Shown here: positions 53,533 through 63,269 of the stretch, piece after piece
Position numbering within the stretch: the stretch's first letter is position 1
Layout: each line of letters opens with the position of its first letter
Source: Arcticibacter pallidicorallinus
GTDB taxonomy: Bacteria > Bacteroidota > Bacteroidia > Sphingobacteriales > Sphingobacteriaceae
Direction: 5' to 3'
Assembly: GCF_003002875.1 (NCBI RefSeq)
Contig: NZ_PVTH01000003.1
Coordinates: 372,001-436,000 of the forward strand
DNA length: 64,000 nt
Translations under genes and position numbers: made by a program
The notes under the pieces: generated by a model
Database searches by the model: none
Seen by the model: the letters and a program-made list of their open reading frames with translations, nothing else
What the model was told of the DNA's origin: nothing

Positions 53533-54717
53533 TCAATTAGGAAGCGAGATCTTGCCCATCATTATCCGGGGGGCCCCTTCAATATTAATTGCCGATCCGC
53601 AGATCGTTTCGTTCGCCAGCAGGGCAAACAAGACAGATTCCTTGGCATCTGCGTTAACTCCCAGGTCTTCTATATTTCCAATTGTATTGGGATGGAGGCT
53701 TCTCTTCAGGCTTTCCATCAGATATTTGTTATGATTACCCCCGCCGCTTACATAGCATCTAAAGGGCTTTCCTTCCGTTGCTGTTTTGATACACGTCGCT
53801 ATTGATGAGGCGGTCAGCTCAGCAACTGTCGCTATCAGGTCATTCGGCTCTATATCTTCTGCGTTTGCTTTATCAAGTGCTGTGTCAATAAACATCTTGT
53901 TGAAGAGCTCCTGACCGGTTGTCTTAGGAAGCGCTTGTCCAAAGAAGGGTTGTTCCAGCATAGTATTCAAAAGACTGTGGTTGACTTTCCCGCTAAGGGC
54001 TATTTCGCCGCCCCTGTCAAATGGCTGCGAGTAATGCACTCTGACCAAAAGATCGGAAAGGGTGTTTCCGGGACCACAATCAGTGCATACTACGGATTGT
54101 GAGGTTTCACCTGCTGGTAGATACGTAAAGTTGGAAATTCCTCCGATATTCAGCAAAACGCGGTTTTCGTTTCTGGACGAGAATAAGATTTTATCACCAT
54201 ACAAGGCGAGAGGAGCGCCTTCTCCCCCGGCGGCAACATGCTTCTGTCGGAAGTCGCTTATGGTGGTTATTCCTGTAGTGACCGCCAGATGATCACCGTC
54301 ACCTATCTGCAACGTAGCGTTTGGATAATCAGTCAGCCCGTGGAGGCGTTGAGGAGCATGGTAGATGGTTTGACCATGACTCGCGATACAATCTATTTCT
54401 TCAATAGAGATATTCCACTTCCTCAGGCAATCGAGAACTATCTTAGCGTGAACTTTCGCTGTGATCGCGTTGAGAAGAGTAAGATGCTGAAGGTTGACGG
54501 TTTCTTTACAAAATATAGCCTGAAGTTCTGCTTTGTATTCAGGCTGGAATGGTACCGTTTCAAAATAAAGAACCTCGACTGAAGTGTCCAGACCATTGCC
54601 TTTTATCTTCGTCACGGCGACGTCGAGGCCATCCATAGAGGTACCGGACATTAAGCCGATAATGGTTCGTGACGGTTTATTTGCAGCGTCAACAAGCTTT
54701 TGAATAACCGGATTCAT
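53533..54717 (-). CDS. anmK: Anhydro-N-acetylmuramic acid kinase
   Basis: Phosphorylates 1,6-anhydro-MurNAc, with ring opening, to MurNAc-6-phosphate, in peptidoglycan recycling. The 394 residues carry 'IGLMSGTSMDGLDVA', 'SHGQTIYHAP', 'TLQIGDGDHLAVTTGITTISDFR', 'NIGGISNFTYLP', 'DCGPGNTLSDLL' and 'YVSGGGNHNKYLMESL', the ASKHA family pattern. It lies 6 bp after the GH10-like glycosyl hydrolase gene, and the two fit a shared operon. MurQ etherase is not in the window. Confidence 0.95.
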   Translation of the reverse strand: MNPVIQKLVDAANKPSRTIIGLMSGTSMDGLDVAVTKIKGNGLDTSVEVLYFETVPFQPEYKAELQAIFCKETVNLQHLTLLNAITAKVHAKIVLDCLRKWNISIEEIDCIASHGQTIYHAPQRLHGLTDYPNATLQIGDGDHLAVTTGITTISDFRQKHVAAGGEGAPLALYGDKILFSSRNENRVLLNIGGISNFTYLPAGETSQSVVCTDCGPGNTLSDLLVRVHYSQPFDRGGEIALSGKVNHSLLNTMLEQPFFGQALPKTTGQELFNKMFIDTALDKANAEDIEPNDLIATVAELTASSIATCIKTATEGKPFRCYVSGGGNHNKYLMESLKRSLHPNTIGNIEDLGVNADAKESVLFALLANETICGSAINIEGAPRIMMGKISLPN

Positions 54718-54723
54718 GATTTA

Positions 54724-56274
54724 CTAATTAGCTCCACCGATGGACACTATTGCATTATTGGAGGGCTGACTCTCATTTTTTAACCTGTCAAGAGCAGTGA
54801 CGACGTATAGATAGGTTCCCGGTACGTTGTGTGAATCTACAAACGTGGTTTTGTTTTGATAACTAATGCCGACGATCTTTTCGGGGTTTTGGATATCTAT
54901 GGTTTCGGTATTGCTGAAACGGTAAACTACGTAGCCATATGCTTTTTCTCCGTCCCTGGACATCAGGGGTTCGTTCCAGTTCAGCAGAATCTTGTCATTG
55001 GTAGAAGCCATTGCGTTTAAATTAACCGGTGCCTGTGGAGGAGTATCGTCACGCCATAGCATTTGAGGCGGAAGAGCAGGGTGGCGATAGAAGTTCTGTC
55101 TTAATGAATCCTGGAGTCCGGCATAGTTTCCGGTGAGGGATTTGGAACTGAAGTAGACACTGCCCTGAACCCTGTTGTTATTGCGCAGATAGCGGATTTG
55201 ATCAGGTATTTGAGACCAGTTCATCCATCCAGCCCTTCTTTCCGTGGCTCTGTAGGCAGCTTGCCCGATGTAGACATGTTTTCCGAAGGCATTGTCGCTC
55301 CACCAATCGGTGAGCTTTTCGAATGCAGCCGCACGGTTGTAAAAAGGGAAGTAGATTTGCGGATTAATATAATCTATCCAGCCGCTTTGTACCCACTTTC
55401 TGGCGTCAGCATACAATGTGCCATAGCCGTCTAAGCCATTGCTTTCGGAACCTGTAGGATCTTGTGACTTATTTCTCCAGATCCCGAAGGGACTAATTCC
55501 GAACTTGACAAAGTTCTTTTCTTTATGAATGCTTTCTGATAAAACCTTGATTAAGGTGTCGACATTATGACGTCTCCAATCACCAATATTTTTAAAGTTT
55601 TGTCCGTATAAGGCGAACTCTTTCGCATCTCTGATGACCTGACCTTTCTCCGGGTATGGGTAAAAATAGTCGTCGAAGTGCACCCCATCGATATCGTAAT
55701 TTCTCACAACATTCATAATTGTTTGAACGATGTAATCGCGGACTTCAGGCAACCCGGGATTGAAGAGTTTTTTTCCGCCATAGCTGAAGAACCAATGGGG
55801 CTTTTCTTTCGCAATGTGGTCTTCGCTTAATTCGGTTGGAGATAGTGTCGTCGAGGCTCTATATGGATTAAACCATGCATGGAGCTCCATGCCCCGTTTA
55901 TGAGCCTCGTCAATAGCGAATGCAAGCGGATCATACAGGGGGGCAGGGGCGCGACCTTGTTTGCCTGTAAGGAATCGGCTCCAGGGTTCTGTACCTTGGC
56001 TGTAAAAAGCGTCTGCAGCCGGCCTAACCTGCAGGATGATAGCGTTTATGCCACTCTTTTGGTGTTCATCGAATATGCGCAATAGTTCTTTTTTCTGAAG
56101 ATCAGTCGAGAGTCCCGGCTTTGAGGGCCAGTCGATATTCGCTACGGTTGCTATCCAGACGCCCCGAAACTCTCGTTTTGGAGCGGAAAGCGAGTGGTAG
56201 GTGTTCTGCGAAAAAGTGTGATTTAGGGAACAAAGAAATATTATTGGGAATAGAATTGACTTCAAAACGCTCAT
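54724..56274 (-). CDS. GH10-like glycosyl hydrolase (DigH/YddW-type) with fibronectin-III C-terminus
   Basis: A 516-residue secreted enzyme (signal to about 'HTFSQ'). The GHL10 domain (about 33-390) has 'REFRGVWIATVANIDWPS', 'NAIILQVRPAADAFYS', 'ELHAWFNPYR', 'DYDIDGVHFDDYFYPYP' with the acidic residues, 'KFGISPFGIWRN' and 'WIDYINPQIYFPF'. A fibronectin-III domain follows (about 405-510). E. coli DigH (YddW), from this family, cleaves denuded peptidoglycan glycan. Together with AnmK this suggests envelope turnover. The ATG at 56274 gives a normal signal peptide. Confidence 0.92.
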   Translation of the reverse strand: MSVLKSILFPIIFLCSLNHTFSQNTYHSLSAPKREFRGVWIATVANIDWPSKPGLSTDLQKKELLRIFDEHQKSGINAIILQVRPAADAFYSQGTEPWSRFLTGKQGRAPAPLYDPLAFAIDEAHKRGMELHAWFNPYRASTTLSPTELSEDHIAKEKPHWFFSYGGKKLFNPGLPEVRDYIVQTIMNVVRNYDIDGVHFDDYFYPYPEKGQVIRDAKEFALYGQNFKNIGDWRRHNVDTLIKVLSESIHKEKNFVKFGISPFGIWRNKSQDPTGSESNGLDGYGTLYADARKWVQSGWIDYINPQIYFPFYNRAAAFEKLTDWWSDNAFGKHVYIGQAAYRATERRAGWMNWSQIPDQIRYLRNNNRVQGSVYFSSKSLTGNYAGLQDSLRQNFYRHPALPPQMLWRDDTPPQAPVNLNAMASTNDKILLNWNEPLMSRDGEKAYGYVVYRFSNTETIDIQNPEKIVGISYQNKTTFVDSHNVPGTYLYVVTALDRLKNESQPSNNAIVSIGGAN

Positions 56275-56327
56275 TATTGCTAATTTTATATTGTAGGAGT
56301 AACCGATTTGAGGAACTCACAAAAAAA

Positions 56328-56359
56328 CAAAGATAGTTCCTTTAAATTTAATCGTTAAA
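56328..56359 (-). promoter_or_regulatory. Promoter of the GH10-like/anmK operon
   Basis: On the minus strand TTTA (56359-56356) and a perfect TATCTTTG (56335-56328), spaced 20 bp. The start codon follows 53 bp later. Confidence 0.55.
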
Positions 56360-56493
56360 CGTTTTGTGAAGTCGTAAAGGAGCACTTCTTGATATTTAAT
56401 ATCTTTTTTGTTGAACGTATTGAAAGATGTTATTAGTTTCGTCTTTGTTACTTTAAGTTTTTTCCTTTCCAGTATGGGATTAATTATATCATT

Positions 56494-57417
56494 ATGAAAA
56501 ACGATGCCCCTGAACAGGCCCCATCTCCATCAAAAGATTCGAACAAGGTTTACTTTCTTATCCTGGTAATAGTTGCTCTTTTAGGCACCAATGCCTATGT
56601 GTTTTTGAAAGACAAAAAGTCGGAAGATAAAGTCGTTACCCTGACTGATGAAAAATCCCGGATGGAGATTGAAATCGACAGGATAGAAGCGGAACTTGAC
56701 CGGTCCAAGACATCAAATGTTAATCTTTCGGCAGAGCTTAAGGAGGGTCAGGAGCTCGCGAGGGTGAAAATTAACGAGTTAAGAGATCAATTAAGACGGG
56801 GACAGCTAACCGAAGGAGAATTAGCAAGAGCTCAGAAGGAAATTAAGGACCTTCGCACATTTGTATCGAAGTACACAGCTGATATCGTTGTTTTAGAGAA
56901 GAAAAACGTGAAGCTTACTGAACAGAGGGATAGTTTGCAAACGACGGTTGCTAATATCAATGAAAGGGCTTCGATGCTTGAGAAGGTGAATACCGATTTG
57001 AGTAATAAGGTAAAGGTCGCTGCTGCTATCAAAGTAGCGAATATTGCCGTATCTGCGGTAAGAATCAGAAATAATGGTAAAGAATCGGAGGTTACCCGGG
57101 CTAGCACAGCCAAGCGTTTGAAGATTAGATTCACCGTGGCAGACAACTCGCTTGCTCAGCACGGAGAACACGAGATATTTATTCGGGTGATTGACCCTGA
57201 CGGAAACTTAATCACGACTAATGGGAGTGACCTGTTTGACGCAGACGGTGATCAGTTACAGTTCACATATAAAACAAATATCGAATTTGATAACTCGTTT
57301 GGGAAGCTCTACAGCATCGATTGGGACCCTATCCAACCTTTAAAAAAAGGCGAGTATACCATGGTTTTATACGCCGACGGCTATACGATGGGTAAGACTG
57401 TATTCGGCTTGAGATAG
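56494..57417 (+). CDS. Membrane-anchored coiled-coil protein, unknown
   Basis: A 307-residue protein: short polar N-terminus, one membrane helix (20-37, 'YFLILVIVALLGTNAYVFL'), a long coiled coil (about 45-165, Glu/Lys/Arg heptads), and a C-terminal beta-rich domain ('VSAVRIRNNGKES', 'RLKIRFTVADN', 'HEIFIRVIDPDGNLIT', 'LKKGEYTMVLYADGYTMGKTVFGLR') that looks like an extracytoplasmic domain. It ends 2 bp from the convergent histidine kinase gene. Nothing assigns a role. Confidence 0.82.
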   Translation: MKNDAPEQAPSPSKDSNKVYFLILVIVALLGTNAYVFLKDKKSEDKVVTLTDEKSRMEIEIDRIEAELDRSKTSNVNLSAELKEGQELARVKINELRDQLRRGQLTEGELARAQKEIKDLRTFVSKYTADIVVLEKKNVKLTEQRDSLQTTVANINERASMLEKVNTDLSNKVKVAAAIKVANIAVSAVRIRNNGKESEVTRASTAKRLKIRFTVADNSLAQHGEHEIFIRVIDPDGNLITTNGSDLFDADGDQLQFTYKTNIEFDNSFGKLYSIDWDPIQPLKKGEYTMVLYADGYTMGKTVFGLR

Positions 57418-57419
57418 TC

Positions 57420-60400
57420 TTATACAGAAGCCAGAGGCACGCGGATAAAGAATGTGGTCCCTGTCTCCAGTCCTGTCTCAAAGGTTATTGTACCCAGCAT
57501 ATTTTCTACCGCTTGTTTAACGAATGCAAGACCAAGACCTGTGCCCGAGCTTTTGGTGGTAAAGTTAGGGTTGAAGATTTTATCTCGTAGGTCTTCAGGT
57601 ATTCCTTTTCCGTTATCCGAAAGCGAAATAAGGGCATTTTGGCCTTGCACTTCAAGCATTACTTCGATTCTTCCTGTTACAGAAGCTGGAATAGCCTCAA
57701 GTGCGTTCTTTAATAGATTGTTGAAAATCCTCAGCAGATGATCTCTGCTTCCATTCACGATCGCTTCCGGGTTGCTGTAGTTAAAAGTGATGCTGAGGTC
57801 TTCTGAACTGTCGTAAATTTCTATTGATCGCCTGATGACCTCGACAAGGTTAATTTGAGAAAAGGGCGTATCGGGAAGCTTTGCAAAGTTGGAGAATTCG
57901 GAAGCAATAAGAGCGAGACTTTCGATTTGTTCAATGAAGGATTTGCTGAAGCGTTCGAACTTTTTGCTGAAGTTAGGATCTTGTTCACGCCAGGACTTTT
58001 CCAGGAGCTGCACACCCAATTTTAAAGGTGTTAACGGATTTTTAATTTCATGAGCTACCTGTTTCGCCATCTCTCTCCAGGCAGACTCTCTCTCGGACCT
58101 CGCCAGCTTCTGAGCACTTTCTTCAAGTGCCCGTATCATGTTGTTGTATTCTTTTATGAGGCTGCCAATTTCGTCGTTGCTTTTCCATTTGATAGGTTCG
58201 TTTTTACCGTCTATGCTGATCTCGCTGAGACTTTTACTTACCAGGGTAAGCGGAAATGTTATCTGGTTTGCAAGGAATATCGCGAATAGTGCTATAACAA
58301 TCAGTACCAATGCGTAGACGTTGATGAGCGTGTTGAGATATTGTCCAATCCGCATATCGTAATCGTGTTCAAAAGAGAACTTAGGGATGCCCAGATAGGC
58401 TATTGTTTCGTTTCTTGCATTGCGTAGTGGGCGGTAGGCGGTTATATAATTTAGGTGCCCTATCTTTTCGCTATTAAGAAGTTCTGATCTTTGAAGCCCC
58501 TTCAAATATAAAAAGGCTACCGCGTTCATTCGAGGTTCTATAAGCCCGTTATCGTAAATTTTGTACTGCGTCGTGAAAAGCAGTTTGCCGTTTACATCAA
58601 ACAGGATGAGGTCAGTCGCATTAACTTCAGAGAACGTTCGAAGGATATCTTCATTTTCAAGCAATTTTCCGTTTTTGAAGATCTTGTTTTTTTCCAGACC
58701 GAGGTTCACCTGATTAGCCTGATGGATGACGTCAGATTCGAGTTCTTTTTTAAATTGGCTGCTGATGCTGAAGTAGGTTATAATACTTACAATCAGCAAG
58801 GTGAAGACAATTGCTGCTACCAACGATGCCTGTATTCTGGTTTTATAAAGGATTTTATGTCTGGAGAGGAGGGCAGACCATCCGTTTTGTTCAATTATGA
58901 AGCGTTCGTCGTGAAAGGTCACCCATAGCCGATAAATAACCGTTATAAAAAGCGTGAGAATAATCATCACCAAAAACATGAAAGATACTGAGGCCAGCTT
59001 CATGATTAAGGTGGTAACAGGGCGACTTACAACTATTAGTTTTTTGCTGTTCGATTGATAGATGACATGGCTGTAACCGTTCTTTTCGACAAAAATAAAT
59101 TGGTTGATTTTACCCGGAAAGTCGTCATTTACTAAATTGTACGTATAACTTCCATTTTGATTCAGCAAATGTCCGTCAAGGTAAAAGGCAAAAGAATAGT
59201 TGTTGAGCTCCTTGTCAGTATTCATTTTGCTGTCTACCAAAACCTCGGGTAACGTACCCGGGTTCTTAAAAGTCTTGGAAGTAAGCGTAAGAATAATTGT
59301 ACCGACATGATCGCCGTTATCTGTCACCGGAAGGATGGCGAAGTAGTTTTGAAATCCAAAAGTGTTATTTACCCGATAGAAGTTCTCAGAAACCTTAATA
59401 GAGCCGGCCATCACCAGGTCTTTGTATCCGCGTATTTGGCTGCTATCGGCAGAATTGTATTCCTCTCCGGGGTGGAAGGTATACGTTTCGAATTCATACC
59501 TGGATAGATATCCGTCAAAATAAAGCTTTTTAAGATTGTCATCCAGCTGACCCTTCGAGGCATTCTGAGTCTGGAAGTATTCCTTTATCATCTCGTCATT
59601 ACTTATCTCTTGCTCAAGAGACATGAATAGCAGGACGGCATTTGGATCATCGGCTGACTCCAGCTTATAAGCTACAACTTTCCGTTGCTCCCGTTCTTTT
59701 TCAAACTGAAATGAAGAGAGCTTTATCGAAGCGATGATTGAAAAAAGAAGTACGCAGAAAAGAAATATAACCAGCCGATAGCTTGATTTCTGTGTATAGA
59801 ATGAATAGCCCCGGATAAATAGTATCGTACAGAATAAGGGTATATAGGCATTCGCTTCTCCGACGAGGAGGTGGATCAGCACAAGAACCACTACTCCGTT
59901 GATAAAGATTTTTAGACGGAGCTTATTTGAGATCGGCAGCTTTCGCCCCAGTGAAAGGATTATTTCTAAAAGCAAGTATAAATTGAATGCGGATATGTAG
60001 AGTATTAGTATCGATATCCAGCTGTGAGCCGTGAGATTCAGAATATTTGTCAGATCAAAATTGATGCTTGATTTGATAATCAGCGCATAGAATAAGTCGC
60101 TAAGCTGACTGGCTACAAAGTAGATTATAAGTCCGAGTAATGAGAATATAATACCTCCTGCTGATTTACTTATGGGTTGTTCGGTAATCTCAAGCTCCTT
60201 TCGATAGCTGTAAACAAATGCGAGGAACCAGCTTACCACAATGGAATTTATAAGGAAATCACCGAGGGAGGGAAGAAAAAACCCATCATTGAAATGCCTT
60301 GCCGAAAACAGACTCAGGTTGAATTCTGTGTCGAGATAAGGGAAAGATAATGTTAAAAGCCTAAGTGCAAGAAAGTAGATAAAGAAGACGCTGATAGCGG

Positions 60401-61121
60401 TTTTGATGTGTCCTTTTTTCGCAATAGATATGCAAAGAAAGTTGATTAATAGCGTAGCGAATAGAGCTGTTAACAGCCACATACACAGCTCTAAAGTCGA
60501 GTAGAAGGTGTTTGTTATCGATGATTTAAGCTTAACGGAGATGATGAATTCGCCATTGATGTTTTTGACATTATATGTTTTTTTGTCGTCAAGTCCGGCA
60601 ATTTCGAGATTGTTGTCGCTAATCAGATCCTCATCAAAAACGTTCTTTAAATAAGTGTTTTGAAACTTGAATTCAGCCTTGATCGGAATCGCCATAACCA
60701 CCGAAAAAGATCCAGACTGATATTTTATGGCTTCGTACCAGCCGTTTTGCGTCTTTATTCTGTTACTCCCTACTTTTAATCCTGCATCTGAATTGGGGCA
60801 AATCCGGTTTCCACCCCAAAAGGTAAGCTCATTGTTATGGTAAGTAAAGACGAAAATTCGTTTGTCATCACGGAAGTGTTTTATGATGTCCAGAGCTACC
60901 GGTGAACTGGTATGGGCAAGCTTAAGTAGGTTTATATTTGAGGTATCGCTCAGATAGTCATGTACGAACTTTTCTTTTTCATGCAACCGCTTTTCAAGAG
61001 TACTGGCCTCAAACTCTAATAATTCGTGTTTATTGAACGTCAGATTTATTGTCAATGCCGTGACAGCGCAGCTGAGAGTTAATAGTAGTAAAAGAAGCCG
61101 AATTTTTAAGGTTGCACTCAC
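57420..61121 (-). CDS. Large multi-pass sensor histidine kinase (NtrY-like)
   Basis: A 1233-residue membrane kinase, much larger than typical. From N- to C-terminus: one membrane helix (about 7-27), a periplasmic region (28-205), a block of 7 or so hydrophobic segments (205-480), a second extracytoplasmic region (about 490-720), two more membrane segments around 725-760 and 770-800, a region to 920, a last helix and HAMP-like 'NQITFPLTLVSKSLSEISI' (about 935-985), then DHp with H1024 ('QVAHEIKNPLTPLKLG') and HATPase N, G1 and G2 boxes. It starts at GTG (61121); no earlier ATG is available. No response regulator adjoins. Confidence 0.92.
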   Translation of the reverse strand: MSATLKIRLLLLLLTLSCAVTALTINLTFNKHELLEFEASTLEKRLHEKEKFVHDYLSDTSNINLLKLAHTSSPVALDIIKHFRDDKRIFVFTYHNNELTFWGGNRICPNSDAGLKVGSNRIKTQNGWYEAIKYQSGSFSVVMAIPIKAEFKFQNTYLKNVFDEDLISDNNLEIAGLDDKKTYNVKNINGEFIISVKLKSSITNTFYSTLELCMWLLTALFATLLINFLCISIAKKGHIKTAISVFFIYFLALRLLTLSFPYLDTEFNLSLFSARHFNDGFFLPSLGDFLINSIVVSWFLAFVYSYRKELEITEQPISKSAGGIIFSLLGLIIYFVASQLSDLFYALIIKSSINFDLTNILNLTAHSWISILILYISAFNLYLLLEIILSLGRKLPISNKLRLKIFINGVVVLVLIHLLVGEANAYIPLFCTILFIRGYSFYTQKSSYRLVIFLFCVLLFSIIASIKLSSFQFEKEREQRKVVAYKLESADDPNAVLLFMSLEQEISNDEMIKEYFQTQNASKGQLDDNLKKLYFDGYLSRYEFETYTFHPGEEYNSADSSQIRGYKDLVMAGSIKVSENFYRVNNTFGFQNYFAILPVTDNGDHVGTIILTLTSKTFKNPGTLPEVLVDSKMNTDKELNNYSFAFYLDGHLLNQNGSYTYNLVNDDFPGKINQFIFVEKNGYSHVIYQSNSKKLIVVSRPVTTLIMKLASVSFMFLVMIILTLFITVIYRLWVTFHDERFIIEQNGWSALLSRHKILYKTRIQASLVAAIVFTLLIVSIITYFSISSQFKKELESDVIHQANQVNLGLEKNKIFKNGKLLENEDILRTFSEVNATDLILFDVNGKLLFTTQYKIYDNGLIEPRMNAVAFLYLKGLQRSELLNSEKIGHLNYITAYRPLRNARNETIAYLGIPKFSFEHDYDMRIGQYLNTLINVYALVLIVIALFAIFLANQITFPLTLVSKSLSEISIDGKNEPIKWKSNDEIGSLIKEYNNMIRALEESAQKLARSERESAWREMAKQVAHEIKNPLTPLKLGVQLLEKSWREQDPNFSKKFERFSKSFIEQIESLALIASEFSNFAKLPDTPFSQINLVEVIRRSIEIYDSSEDLSITFNYSNPEAIVNGSRDHLLRIFNNLLKNALEAIPASVTGRIEVMLEVQGQNALISLSDNGKGIPEDLRDKIFNPNFTTKSSGTGLGLAFVKQAVENMLGTITFETGLETGTTFFIRVPLASV

Positions 61122-61136
61122 GATACGTATTTAAAA

Positions 61137-61182
61137 CATAAAGCCATATAATGTTTTGATTAAAACAAGATACGGCTTTATG
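61137..61182 (-). terminator. Nested hairpin between fabD and the kinase gene (probable terminator)
   Basis: CATAAAGCCATAT (61137-61149) pairs with ATACGGCTTTATG (61170-61182), 12 of 13; its loop holds a second hairpin TGTTTT/AAAACA. On the minus strand a TTTT run follows. It lies 40 bp after the fabD stop. Confidence 0.65.
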
Positions 61183-61221
61183 AGTCTCTGATTAAGGGGA
61201 AATAACGGGCTGCATGAAATG

Positions 61222-62100
61222 CTAAAGCGAGGCGCTGGATGTAGGTATAGTGCGATTAACTTTTTTGACAAGGCCCTGAAGGACATTGCCGGGACCAACT
61301 TCCGTGAACGATGTTGCGCCATCCTCCAGCATGCGTTGTACGGTTTGCGTCCAACGTACTGGTCCGGTTAACTGCGCGATCAGGTTATGTTTAATGTCTT
61401 TCGGATCTGTATATGGCTTAGCGTCGATGTTCTGGTATACGGGGCATGCGGGGGAAACAATAGTTGTGGCCTCTATAGCACTCGCCAGTTCGGCGCGTGC
61501 AGCTTCCATTAACGGAGAATGGAAGGCTCCGCTTACGTTTAGCTTCAACGCCCTTTTTGCTCCCTTTTCCAATAAGAATGCACAAGCTTTATCGACTCCT
61601 TCTATACTTCCGGAAATAACAAGCTGCCCCGGGCAGTTGTAATTTGCAGGAACGACAATTTCACTAACCATTTCACAGACCTCCTCAACGGTATAGTCGT
61701 CTAGTCCGAGGATAGCTGCCATGGTTGAAGGCTGAATTTCACAAGCTTTTTGCATTGCATTAGCTCTGGCGGCCACCAGCCTAAGCCCGTCTTCAAACTG
61801 CATCGCTCCAGCAGCGACAAGAGCGGAGAATTCTCCTAAGGAGTGTCCTGCGACCATGTTGGGAGCGAAAGACGACTGCAGGGACTTCGCCAGAATAACA
61901 GAATGGAGGAATATTGCGGGTTGTGTAACGTTGGTTTTCTTTAGTTCTTCCTCCGTTCCTTCAAACATGATATCGGTGATGCGAAACCCTAGGATGTTAT
62001 TCGCTTGTTCAAAAAGCTGTTGCGCTGACTCTTGCTCGTATAGGTCTTTGCCCATTCCAGTGAATTGAGCGCCCTGTCCTGGAAAAATATATGCTTTCAT
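61222..62100 (-). CDS. fabD: Malonyl-CoA:ACP transacylase
   Basis: Transfers malonyl from CoA to acyl carrier protein for fatty acid synthesis. The 292 residues show 'FPGQGAQFTGMGKDLYE', the GHSLG elbow with S87 ('VAGHSLGEFSALVAAGAM'), 'CQ-like Q..' oxyanion segment, 'GAFHSPLM' histidine and 'VGPGNVLQGLVKK'. Length fits FabD. It lies 22 bp after folE, so is probably cotranscribed with folE and queD, though their roles differ. A hairpin separates it from the kinase gene. Confidence 0.96.
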   Translation of the reverse strand: MKAYIFPGQGAQFTGMGKDLYEQESAQQLFEQANNILGFRITDIMFEGTEEELKKTNVTQPAIFLHSVILAKSLQSSFAPNMVAGHSLGEFSALVAAGAMQFEDGLRLVAARANAMQKACEIQPSTMAAILGLDDYTVEEVCEMVSEIVVPANYNCPGQLVISGSIEGVDKACAFLLEKGAKRALKLNVSGAFHSPLMEAARAELASAIEATTIVSPACPVYQNIDAKPYTDPKDIKHNLIAQLTGPVRWTQTVQRMLEDGATSFTEVGPGNVLQGLVKKVNRTIPTSSASL

Positions 62101-62122
62101 TTGTTAAGTGTTCTTAGCCTGT

Positions 62123-62761
62123 CTAGTCGAGGCTTGCTGTTATCAAAGTTAAAAATTCTGATCGTGTTCTTTCGTTGGCGAAGGCGCCGGTGAAGGCAGA
62201 TGTTGTGGTGACGGAGTTTTGCTTTTGAATGCCCCTCATCGACATGCAGAGATGTTTGCATTCGATCACTACGGCCACTCCAAGAGGAGCAAGGGTGCTT
62301 TGAATACAATCCCTGATTTCGTTTGTTAAGCGTTCTTGAACCTGAAGCCTTCTCGCAAAAGCATCAACAACTCTTGGGATCTTACTTAATCCGACTATAT
62401 GTCCGTTTGGAATGTAGGCAATATGAGCTTTGCCAAAAAAAGGAAGAAGGTGATGTTCGCACATCGAATAAACTTCTATGTCCTTTACGACTACCATCTG
62501 GCTATATTCCTCTTTAAACATCGCACTTTTTAGTATTTCTTCCGGTTTAAGATCATAGCCATGTGTCAGGAACTGCAATGCTTTGGCTACGCGCTCGGGT
62601 GTTTTGAGCAGACCTTCGCGTTGTGGATCTTCACCCAAGTCAGACAATATATCTGAATAGTGTGAGGCAATGCGCTCAATTTTCAAAGGGTCGTACCGAT
62701 CAACCTTTACATACCCTATTTCGTTCTCTTCTCCTGAATGATCTAAATCGTGTTCTTTCAT
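62123..62761 (-). CDS. folE: GTP cyclohydrolase I
   Basis: Makes 7,8-dihydroneopterin triphosphate from GTP, feeding folate and deazapurine (queuosine) synthesis. The 212 residues have the zinc site C101, H104 and C172 ('[22 protein letters not shown]' and '[11 protein letters not shown]') plus '[20 protein letters not shown]'. A short N-terminal extension is variable in the family. The queD gene lies 13 bp upstream, the expected neighbour in queuosine synthesis. Confidence 0.97.
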   Translation of the reverse strand: MKEHDLDHSGEENEIGYVKVDRYDPLKIERIASHYSDILSDLGEDPQREGLLKTPERVAKALQFLTHGYDLKPEEILKSAMFKEEYSQMVVVKDIEVYSMCEHHLLPFFGKAHIAYIPNGHIVGLSKIPRVVDAFARRLQVQERLTNEIRDCIQSTLAPLGVAVVIECKHLCMSMRGIQKQNSVTTTSAFTGAFANERTRSEFLTLITASLD

Positions 62762-62774
62762 CTTTATAATAGCC

Positions 62775-63188
62775 CTATCGGCCGTAATATTCTACGTAAT
62801 TGTTTTCTGTTTCCACAAGTTTAACCCTGTGAAGTACTACTCCCGCATCTTTGATATGGGGATCAAGCTGATTGAAAATTTCTATACAAAGGACTTCGGT
62901 GGATGCCATCTTGCCCGACATAAAATCTACATCTAGGTTGACGTTTTTGTGGTCAAGCTTGTCGACAACGTATTTCTGTACGATATGCTTAAGGATTTTT
63001 AAGTCAAGTACATATCCGGTTTCAGGATTTACATCGCCCTTCACCGTCACAAAAAGCTCGTAATTGTGTCCGTGCCAGTTGGGGTTAGCACATTTACCGA
63101 AAATTTCCAGATTTTTCTCTGCACTCCATTCCTCCCGGAAAAGTTTATGAGCAGCATTGAACCGTTCTCGTCGGGTGATGTATATCAT
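62775..63188 (-). CDS. queD: 6-carboxytetrahydropterin synthase QueD (or PTPS)
   Basis: A 137-residue T-fold enzyme. Zinc ligands H14, H39 and H41 ('RFNAAHKL' and 'WHGHNYE') and the catalytic cysteine C33 ('[12 protein letters not shown]'). QueD converts the FolE product to 6-carboxytetrahydropterin for queuosine and related 7-deazapurines; closely related PTPS proteins make biopterin. The FolE neighbour does not decide between them, but QueD is the more usual bacterial role. First gene of the queD-folE-fabD group. Confidence 0.93.
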   Translation of the reverse strand: MIYITRRERFNAAHKLFREEWSAEKNLEIFGKCANPNWHGHNYELFVTVKGDVNPETGYVLDLKILKHIVQKYVVDKLDHKNVNLDVDFMSGKMASTEVLCIEIFNQLDPHIKDAGVVLHRVKLVETENNYVEYYGR

Positions 63189-63235
63189 TTATAAATCTTA
63201 AGTTGCGAATATAGGCAAAACTGATGTCTATATGA

Positions 63236-63265
63236 TTTGTCGGGATGATGCTTTCTGTATATTCG
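63236..63265 (+). promoter_or_regulatory. mqnB promoter candidate
   Basis: TTTG (63236-63239) and TATATTCG (63258-63265; one mismatch to TAnnTTTG), spaced 18 bp. The ATG is only 5 bp after the element, so the transcript may be leaderless. Confidence 0.4.
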
Positions 63266-63269
63266 TGCA

